Below, in pieces: positions 49,785-55,796 of a stretch of 55,796 bases of DNA. Made by a program: the position numbers and the translations under genes. The stretch lies in contig NZ_JAKWFK010000024.1 of assembly GCF_029522115.1 (NCBI RefSeq), positions 1 through 55,796 of the forward strand, written 5' to 3'. Within the stretch, counting starts at the first letter, position 1, and the number at the start of each line of letters is the position of its first letter. Under the pieces are notes generated by a model that was not told the origin of the DNA, ran no database searches, and worked only from the letters and a program-made list of their open reading frames with translations. This stretch comes from Trinickia sp. Y13 (GTDB lineage Bacteria > Pseudomonadota > Gammaproteobacteria > Burkholderiales > Burkholderiaceae).

Positions 49785-50381
49785 ATGGAATCACTCAACC
49801 ATACATTTTTTCTCTGGCTCAACGCACCGGAGCATCCCAGTGCTTTGGCTCTGACGTTGGCCACCTTCTTTGCCGAACAGCTCATCTGGGCGGTTCCACT
49901 CCTGATCGGCATCGGCTGGCTTCGCGGCGGCGAGCCTACCCGCAAGACGATGCTCGTTGCTAGCGCATCGGGATTGCTGGGCCTGCTCATCAACCAGATC
50001 ATCGGCCTGGCTTGGTTGCATCCTCGACCTTTCATGATCGGCCTGGGTCACACCCTCATCCCTCATGTTGCCGATTCGTCTTTCCCAAGCGATCACCTGA
50101 CGCTGTGGTGGGCGGTTGCCTTCAGCCTCGCGCTGCAACGAGGCCCACGAATTGCAGGCGTGACTTTGGCTTTGCTGGGCGTTCCCATTGCCTGGGCGCG
50201 CATCTACCTTGGAGTGCACTTCCCATTCGACATGCTCGGGGCCATCGCCGTTGCTGCAATCTGTGCCTGGCTGACGTTACGTGAAGCACACTGGTATCTA
50301 TTGCCAAGTTATCAACTTTCCACCGGAATCCATCGGCGGCTTTTCAGCGGGTTGATCGCGCTTGGATGGGTGCGCGAGTGA
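49785..50381 (+). CDS. PAP2-family lipid phosphatase (undecaprenyl-diphosphatase-like)
   Basis: A 198-residue membrane phosphatase like BcrC. Motifs HPRPFMIG, SFPSDHLTLWW (PSDH in place of PSGH) and ARIYLGVHFPFD supply the catalytic His/Arg set. About five hydrophobic segments. ATG 49785 follows CGGAGA. Likely recycles undecaprenyl pyrophosphate or acts on another lipid phosphate. Next to PepSY and two-component genes, suggesting envelope maintenance. Confidence 0.88.
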   Translation: MESLNHTFFLWLNAPEHPSALALTLATFFAEQLIWAVPLLIGIGWLRGGEPTRKTMLVASASGLLGLLINQIIGLAWLHPRPFMIGLGHTLIPHVADSSFPSDHLTLWWAVAFSLALQRGPRIAGVTLALLGVPIAWARIYLGVHFPFDMLGAIAVAAICAWLTLREAHWYLLPSYQLSTGIHRRLFSGLIALGWVRE

Positions 50382-50451
50382 GCCTATGGGCGGGCTAAGT
50401 CAGCATGTTCAAACTGCTGGCAAACCATTTCACCCCCGGCAGGAGAACACC

Positions 50452-51234
50452 ATGAACAAATTGCCCACGAGCAGCACCACTGGCTGGCTCAATAAAGTCC
50501 CGGAAGTCGCGCTGTCGTTCTGGATCATCAAGATCATGTCCACCACGGTGGGCGAGACGGGAGCCGATTTCCTGGCGGTCAACGCAGGGTGGGGGCAAGG
50601 CGTGACTCGAACCGTCATGGCTGCCCTGTTGGCGGCCGCCTTGTTCATGCAGTTGCGCACCCGACGCTATACCCCTTGGATTTACTGGCTGACGGTGGTA
50701 CTGGTCAGCGTGGTCGGCACCCAGATCACCGATCTGCTGACCGATGGCCTTGGCGTCAGCCTGTACATCAGCACCTCGGCGTTCGCCGTTGCGCTCGCCG
50801 CGATCTTCTTCGTCTGGTATCGGATCGAGCGCACCCTGTCCATTCACGACATTGTGACGCGCAGCCGGGAGCTGTTCTATTGGGCTGCCATCCTCTGCAC
50901 GTTCGCGCTGGGCACGGCTGCTGGCGATTTGGCGACCGAGGCATTGGGCTTGGGCTTTACCTGGGGCGCGGTGGCGTTCGGTGTGCTGATTGGCATCACC
51001 TATACCGCCTGGCGCATGGGCGGCAACGCCGTTCTGACCTTCTGGATCGCCTACATCTTGACCCGCCCCTTCGGGGCCGCACTCGGCGACTTGCTGACGC
51101 AGGCCAAGACTTATGGTGGCCTTGGCATGGGTGCCATGTGGACAAGCGCCTTGTTCCTCACGGTGATCGTCATGCTGGTGGCCGTCGCGCAGATCGGCAT
51201 GAATGGACGCCGCTCGGCCCAGCTCGTCGAATAA
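50452..51234 (+). CDS. Polytopic membrane protein (COG4705-like), copy 1
   Basis: A 260-residue protein with about eight hydrophobic helices arranged as four repeats, each holding a T/G-x-G-x3-D-like element ([53 protein letters not shown]). Buried acidic residues suggest ion movement. The start MNKLPTS at 50452 follows AGGAG. It is a paralogue of 51723-52481. Function unknown; COG number is from memory. Confidence 0.85.
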   Translation: MNKLPTSSTTGWLNKVPEVALSFWIIKIMSTTVGETGADFLAVNAGWGQGVTRTVMAALLAAALFMQLRTRRYTPWIYWLTVVLVSVVGTQITDLLTDGLGVSLYISTSAFAVALAAIFFVWYRIERTLSIHDIVTRSRELFYWAAILCTFALGTAAGDLATEALGLGFTWGAVAFGVLIGITYTAWRMGGNAVLTFWIAYILTRPFGAALGDLLTQAKTYGGLGMGAMWTSALFLTVIVMLVAVAQIGMNGRRSAQLVE

Positions 51235-51263
51235 CCCTCTTCGCTCTACACAAGGAGAAAAAC

Positions 51264-51713
51264 ATGTTCATACAGCACTCAATCGCTCGCTCTGTTGCGG
51301 CTATTTCGGCCGCCGTGCTCTTGGCCCTCGCGGCTGGTTGTTCCAAATCTGCCGATCAGAACAACGCAAGCTCGGCATCAACTACACCGGCCCAGACTGT
51401 CTCGGCCTTGCAAGTCAAAACTGCATCCAAGCTGGGCGACCTGTCGGCCTTCCGCAGCATCGCCACTGATGTCGCCGCCATCGTTGACAAGGGCGATCTG
51501 CCTGCTGCCAAGTCACGCATCAAGGACTTGGAAGTCGCATGGGATTCGGCCGAAGCCGGACTCAAACCGCGCGCGGCAGATGACTGGCATCTGCTCGACA
51601 AGGCCATCGACAAGTCGCTTGCGACGCTTCGCGCAGACACGCCAAGCCAGGCTGACTGCAAGGCTGCGATGGATGCCCTGCTGAAAACCTTTAACACGCT
51701 CGAAGGAAAGTGA
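51264..51713 (+). CDS. Small lipoprotein
   Basis: A 149-residue lipoprotein: lipobox LAAGC (Cys near residue 26), a Ser/Ala/Asn-rich linker, then a helical domain with [20 protein letters not shown]. It lies between the two paralogous membrane proteins and follows an AAGGAG site. No family recognised with confidence. Confidence 0.85.
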   Translation: MFIQHSIARSVAAISAAVLLALAAGCSKSADQNNASSASTTPAQTVSALQVKTASKLGDLSAFRSIATDVAAIVDKGDLPAAKSRIKDLEVAWDSAEAGLKPRAADDWHLLDKAIDKSLATLRADTPSQADCKAAMDALLKTFNTLEGK

Positions 51714-51722
51714 GCGCGCCCC

Positions 51723-52481
51723 ATGAAAACATCCACTGAACACGCTTTGGCCAAGGTGCCCGAAGTTACGCTGGGCTTCTGGCTCATCAAGATTGCCGCC
51801 ACGACGCTCGGTGAAACTGGCGGTGATGCGGTTTCGATGTCCATGAACCTGGGCTACCTGGTCGGTACAGCCATCTTCGCGGCGATCTTCCTGGCTGCCG
51901 TGGTCGCGCAGGTCAAGGCCAAGGACTTCCACCCCTTCCTGTACTGGACGACCATCATCGCGACAACCACGGTCGGCACGACGCTGGCCGATTTCGCGGA
52001 CCGATCGCTCGGAATCGGGTACGCTGGCGGTTCGAGCTTGCTGCTGGCCTTGCTGCTTGGCTCTCTCTTCGTCTGGCATCGCACCCTTGGCTCCGTGTCG
52101 GTAAGCACGGTCAGCTCGCCCAAGGCGGAAGCCTTTTACTGGTTGACGATTATGTTCTCCCAGACGCTGGGCACCGCGCTGGGCGACTGGACGGCTGATA
52201 CGGCGGGCCTGGGATACACGGGTGCGGCCGTCGTGTTCGGCGGGCTGCTCGCGCTGGTCGTGGCAGCCTACTACTGGACGAGCGTGTCCCGCACGCTGCT
52301 GTTCTGGGCGGCGTTCATCCTGACGCGTCCGCTAGGTGCCGTGGTCGGCGATTTTCTGGACAAGCCGGTGAGCGCGGGCGGCTTGGCGCTGAGCCGCTAT
52401 TCAGCGTCGGCCGCGCTGCTCACCTTCATAGTGGTGGCAATCCTGCTGTTCAGGCAGCGAGCCGCCAGGACGGCGCATTGA
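51723..52481 (+). CDS. Polytopic membrane protein (COG4705-like), copy 2
   Basis: A 252-residue paralogue of the protein at 50452 with the same four repeats (ATTLGETGGDAV, TTVGTTLADFADRSLG, TLGTALGDWTADTAG, RPLGAVVGDFLD). The N-terminal KVPEVTLGFWLIKI matches [14 protein letters not shown] of copy 1, so the two arose by duplication and may work as a heteromer. Confidence 0.85.
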   Translation: MKTSTEHALAKVPEVTLGFWLIKIAATTLGETGGDAVSMSMNLGYLVGTAIFAAIFLAAVVAQVKAKDFHPFLYWTTIIATTTVGTTLADFADRSLGIGYAGGSSLLLALLLGSLFVWHRTLGSVSVSTVSSPKAEAFYWLTIMFSQTLGTALGDWTADTAGLGYTGAAVVFGGLLALVVAAYYWTSVSRTLLFWAAFILTRPLGAVVGDFLDKPVSAGGLALSRYSASAALLTFIVVAILLFRQRAARTAH

Positions 52482-52503
52482 ACAACAATTGAAGGGAGGG
52501 TGA

Positions 52504-53169
52504 GTGCGGGTATTGCTGGTCGAAGACGATCCCATGATCGGTGACGCGATCCAGGGCGCATTGAAGGATGCGTCCTACGCCGCCGACTGGGTGAAGGACG
52601 GGCAGACGGCGCTCACCACGCTGGGCTGCCAGCATTACGACCTGGTGCTACTCGACCTCGGTCTGCCCGGAAAGGATGGGCTGGAGGTGCTGGCCAGCAT
52701 CCGAGCCAAGGACAACCCGGTTCCCCTGCTCATCATCACGGCTCGCGATGGTCTGGATGATCGCCTGCGCGGCCTGGATGGCGGGGCCGACGACTATGTG
52801 TCCAAGCCCTTTCAGATGGCGGAACTGCTGGCCCGGATGCGCGCCGTCCTGAGGCGCAAAGGTGGCACGGCAGCTCCCGTGCTCAGCAACGGCGTGGTGA
52901 CGCTTGACCCGGCCACCAAAGAGGCTTGTGCCAATGATGGCCCCCAAGTGCAACTGTCCAACCGCGAGTTCTCGTTACTGCAAGCCTTGCTGGTTCGGCC
53001 TGGTGCCATCCTTTCGCGCAGCGAACTGGAGGATCGCATCTATGGCTGGGGGGAAGAAGTCGAAAGCAATGCCGTCGAATATCTAATCCACGCACTGCGG
53101 CGCAAGCTCGGTGGCGAGGTCATCAAGAACGTCAGGGGGGTCGGATGGATGGTCTCAAAAGGCGCTTGA
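52504..53169 (+). CDS. OmpR-family response regulator
   Basis: A 221-residue regulator: receiver with acidic pocket (Glu7-Asp9), phospho-acceptor Asp51 in LVLLDLGLPG, Lys101 in SKPF, and winged-helix effector (LSNREFSLLQALLVRPGAIL). QseB/PmrA-like. GTG start at 52504 after GGAGGG. Its end overlaps the kinase gene by 25 bp. Confidence 0.94.
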   Translation: MRVLLVEDDPMIGDAIQGALKDASYAADWVKDGQTALTTLGCQHYDLVLLDLGLPGKDGLEVLASIRAKDNPVPLLIITARDGLDDRLRGLDGGADDYVSKPFQMAELLARMRAVLRRKGGTAAPVLSNGVVTLDPATKEACANDGPQVQLSNREFSLLQALLVRPGAILSRSELEDRIYGWGEEVESNAVEYLIHALRRKLGGEVIKNVRGVGWMVSKGA

Positions 53170-54497
53170 ACGAATCAGTTCAGCTCAAGCTGTCCTTCAC
53201 CTTGTCGCTGGCCATCCTCGTGGTGGCCGTTGTGGCGGGCGTATTCTCGTTCCTGTCCGCCTTCGATGAAGCGCACGAACTACAGGACGATGTACTGCGC
53301 CAGGTGGCGCAGCTCATGGATCGCCAGCGCTTGTTGCCTGCCGTGCCAACCACCGATATCCGTCTCAAGGATGTCGATGAAGAGTCGCGCGTGATCGTCC
53401 AGCGCTTGGGTGAGGTCAGTCCCTCTACGGTAGGCGTGGATGCAGGAGGCGTGCTCCCGCTCCCGGCGACCTTGGCGGATGGATTGCACACGCTGGAAGT
53501 TGGTGGCGAGACGTTTCGCGTGCTGGTCAAGACCACGGCGAGCGGCGAACGCATTGCTGTGGCTCAGGAGTCCGGTTTCCGCAATGAAATTGCCCGCGAC
53601 GGGGCACTGCGCACGGTGATGCCTTTCTTGATTCTCGTGCCGGTGCTGCTGTTGATCGTTGCTGACCTGGTGCGCAAGATGTTCCAGCCCATCGCGGCGC
53701 TGTCCAAGGAAATAGACCAGCGGGCAGAGCAGGAACTGCATCCCGTCGAAGACCGCCACCTTCCGGTCGAGGTACGTCCGTTTGTCGTGGCGATCAATCG
53801 CCTGCTCGCTCGTGTCAGCCAGTCGATGGAATCTCAGCGCCGCTTTGTGGCGGATGCCGCGCACGAGCTACGTTCGCCGCTGACAGCCATGTCGCTGCAA
53901 GCAGAACGGCTCGCGGAAGCGGAAATGTCCAGCGTGGCGCGCGAACGGCTGACGGTTTTGCGCCAAGGGATCGAGCGCGGCCGCAGCCTGCTCGATCAAC
54001 TCTTGACCTTGGCCAAGGCACAGTCGGCCACCGACCTGCCGAAGTCGCCTGTATCTGTCCAGAGCATCTACCGCCGCGTGCTGGAAGACCTCATGCCGCT
54101 GGCCGAGGCCAAGCACATCGACATCGGTGTCGAAGGCGCGCTGGACGCCGAAGTGTGGGCAAGCGAGCTGGACATGATCGCTGTGGTCAAGAACCTAGTC
54201 GATAACGCCATCCGCTACACGCCAGAGGGAGGGCGTGTTGATCTTTCTGTGGGTGTTTCGGAAGGGAAGGTCGTACTACGTATTCAGGACAGTGGGCCTG
54301 GCATTCCGTTGGCTGAACGGGATCGAGTGTTTGATCCCTTCTACCGCACGCTGGGGAGCGAGCAGATCGGCTCGGGTCTGGGACTATCCATTGTCCAGAC
54401 GATTGCCAATCGCATCGGTGCTGAAATCCGCCTCGACTTCTCAGATCAAGAGAAGCAAACTGGCTTAAATGTTGCCGTTATCGCTCCCATGCGGTAG
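53145..54497 (+). CDS. Sensor histidine kinase
   Basis: A 450-residue kinase: membrane helices at about residues 17-40 and 158-175 flanking a periplasmic domain of about 115 residues, HAMP region, H-box ADAAHELRSPLTAM (His240), N-box VKNLVDNAIRYTP, G-boxes DSGPGIP and GSGLGLSIV. Partner of the regulator immediately upstream. The periplasmic ligand is unknown. Confidence 0.94.
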   Translation: MDGLKRRLNESVQLKLSFTLSLAILVVAVVAGVFSFLSAFDEAHELQDDVLRQVAQLMDRQRLLPAVPTTDIRLKDVDEESRVIVQRLGEVSPSTVGVDAGGVLPLPATLADGLHTLEVGGETFRVLVKTTASGERIAVAQESGFRNEIARDGALRTVMPFLILVPVLLLIVADLVRKMFQPIAALSKEIDQRAEQELHPVEDRHLPVEVRPFVVAINRLLARVSQSMESQRRFVADAAHELRSPLTAMSLQAERLAEAEMSSVARERLTVLRQGIERGRSLLDQLLTLAKAQSATDLPKSPVSVQSIYRRVLEDLMPLAEAKHIDIGVEGALDAEVWASELDMIAVVKNLVDNAIRYTPEGGRVDLSVGVSEGKVVLRIQDSGPGIPLAERDRVFDPFYRTLGSEQIGSGLGLSIVQTIANRIGAEIRLDFSDQEKQTGLNVAVIAPMR

Positions 54498-54525
54498 CGG
54501 TTTGAGAAACGCGGAGGCAGGCTAA

Positions 54526-54957
54526 ATGGTTAATTCGGCGGGGTGGTTTTATTGGGCTTTGCTGTCCGCTATCCTTGCGGCACTGACGGCTATTTTTGCC
54601 AAGGTTGGCATTCAGGGAGTTGATTCCGATCTGGCCACCTTGATCCGCACGGCCATCATCATCGTCGTCCTGTCGGCGTTTGTTGCCTACACGGGGAAAT
54701 GGACCAACCCCTTGGAGTTATCACCCAAGACATGGCTTTTTCTCGGGCTGTCCGGCTTGGCGACAGGGGCATCGTGGGTCTGCTACTTCCGCGCACTCAA
54801 GATTGGCGATGCATCCAAGGTTGCGCCAGTGGATAAACTCAGTCTTGTCCTGGTGGCGGTATTTGCTTTCGCCTTTTTGGGCGAACGCCCGTCACTGAGG
54901 GAGTGGTCCGGCATTTCGATGGTCGCCGGAGGCGTTCTGTTATTGGCGTTCAAGTGA
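54526..54957 (+). CDS. Small EamA/DMT-type membrane protein
   Basis: A 143-residue protein with five hydrophobic helices and a single EamA-like unit (LSGLATGASWVCYFRALKIG, APVDKLSLVLVAVFAFAFLG). Half-size members of the drug/metabolite transporter superfamily work as dimers. It is the last passenger gene before the resolvase. Substrate unknown. Confidence 0.82.
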   Translation: MVNSAGWFYWALLSAILAALTAIFAKVGIQGVDSDLATLIRTAIIIVVLSAFVAYTGKWTNPLELSPKTWLFLGLSGLATGASWVCYFRALKIGDASKVAPVDKLSLVLVAVFAFAFLGERPSLREWSGISMVAGGVLLLAFK

Positions 54958-55023
54958 TAACAGGTAGGACATACTGACTCAACCAGTCGTCACGATTCGT
55001 CTACAGTAACCGCTGTCCTGTCA

Positions 55024-55740
55024 TCAAACTTGACTGAGCAGTTTCTCGCCATCAAGGCGCAACTCGCCCTTCGGCGAAATGTGCCGATACAAGGTCTGTC
55101 TTGTGATGCCCAGTTCCTGACATAGATCGCCGACCTTGGTTTCGGGCTGCCCCATAGCGGCCATCGCCAGCCGCAACTTGGCGGCAGTCATCTTGAAGGG
55201 CCGGCCGCCCTTCCTACCGCGCGCCCTCGCCGAAGCCAATCCTGCAATCGTGCGCTCGGTAATCAGTTCGCGCTCGAACTCGGCCAGCGCGGCGAAGATG
55301 CCGAAGACCAACTTGCCGGCGGCCGTCGTGGTGTCAATGGCTGCACCGTGCCCAGTCAACACTTTCAGACCGATGCCTCGCCCGGTCAGGTCATGCACGG
55401 TGTTGATGAGATGCCGCAGATCGCGCCCGAGCCGGTCAAGTTTCCACACCATCAACGTATCCCCCGGTCGTAGCGCCTTCAGGCAGCTCAACAGGCCGGG
55501 ACGATCCTCGCGTTTGCCCGACGCTTGATCCTCGTAGAGATGGGCCGGATCGACGCCGGCAGCGATCAACGGATAGCCAACGGTCTTGGCGTCAACCACT
55601 GCGCCGAGCGGCGTCTTGCCCTCGCGCGGATCGCCCACCGCCATGGTGGCGACTTTCGCCTGAAACTTGACGGATAGGAAATTCAACCGCATGAGGCCAA
55701 GTATGGCACGAGTTTTGGGCCTCGAAACACGTTCGGCCAA
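55024..55740 (-). pseudogene. Chimeric tniR-like resolvase lacking the catalytic N-terminus
   Basis: From about residue 56 the 238-codon frame matches Tn5053/Tn402 TniR (LIAAGVDPAHLYEDQASG, VWKLDRLGRDLRHLINTVHD, FGIFAALAEFERELITERT, helix-turn-helix GDLCQELGITRQTLYRH). The expected N-terminus with the YMRVS catalytic serine is absent. In its place is KFQAKVATMAVGDPREGKTP-LGAVVDAKT-like sequence resembling an aldehyde dehydrogenase. Orientation and place (passenger, then tniR) match Tn5053 layout. Enzyme activity is not expected. Confidence 0.82.
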
Positions 55741-55796
55741 GGAAGGTTGAGCGCTCGCTTGCCGCTCAATGGCAAGAGCTTGGGAGGCAGTATGCA

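Noticed and set aside
1..55796. tRNA, rRNA or riboswitch genes
   Set aside because: I looked for cloverleaf arms, CCA ends and known riboswitch cores and found nothing convincing, as expected for a plasmid.
49245..55796. Calling the right part a mercury (Tn5053) or integron (Tn402) transposon
   Set aside because: The end repeat and tniR-like gene fit that family, but no mer genes, intI or attC sites occur; the passenger is a different module.

Overview
The window is most of an IncP-1 broad-host-range plasmid plus part of its accessory load. Gene content, order and remembered protein lengths (TraC 1448 aa, TraI 746, TrfA 406, KorB 349, KorA 100) point to the IncP-1 beta (R751-like) branch, so a Gram-negative host, probably a beta- or gamma-proteobacterium. 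IS1071 and Tn402/Tn5053-type ends are typical of environmental IncP-1 plasmids from metal- or xenobiotic-exposed communities. The backbone is GC-rich and compact. Many genes overlap by ATGA. KorA, KorB and KorC operators tie replication, partition and transfer into one regulon.

Layout. 1-3864: a truncated IS91-family transposase abutting a complete 3204-bp IS1071. 4010-17875: the Tra1 region (traC, D, E, F, G, I with nested traH, traJ, oriT, then traK, L, M). 18078-22611: stability and central control (kfrC, kfrB, kfrA, korB, incC, korA). 22712-26347: kle/korC/klc genes, with near-duplicate operator-promoter blocks before kleA and klcA. 26516-27096: a parDE toxin-antitoxin pair. 27111-28183: oriV with iterons, DnaA boxes, an AT-rich segment and a hairpin-rich GC segment. 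28419-30027: trfA and ssb. 30141-43737: trbA and the mating-pair-formation operon trbB-trbP. 43753-45770: upf30.5, a DNA adenine methylase (upf31) and the parA resolvase.

The accessory region entered through parA. A 3292-bp Tn402-type element (45841-49132) with 5-bp target duplications TGCCT sits inside codon 10 of parA. It carries no tniABQ transposition genes, only a MazEF-like pair, a serine resolvase and a small ORF. That ORF is itself split by an IS3-family element (1296 bp, target duplication AGA). Removing each insertion restores an open reading frame (ParA 283 aa; small ORF 127 aa). A second Tn402-type terminal repeat at 49245 lies about 80 bp upstream of the native parA start, in what should be the parA res site. 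It opens another transposon whose passenger is an uncharacterised envelope module: PepSY protein, PAP2 phosphatase, membrane protein, lipoprotein, paralogous membrane protein, OmpR-type regulator, histidine kinase and a small EamA-type protein. It ends with a tniR-like resolvase gene whose 5' end, including the catalytic serine, is replaced by what looks like an aldehyde dehydrogenase fragment.

The most notable signals are the non-autonomous toxin-antitoxin Tn402 element, the double insertion at parA/res, the two-component envelope module, a dispersed family of GCATCGYC-N6-GRCGATGC hairpins in four backbone places (one in frame within klcB), and an over-represented RACGCCAAGGG motif across the backbone.
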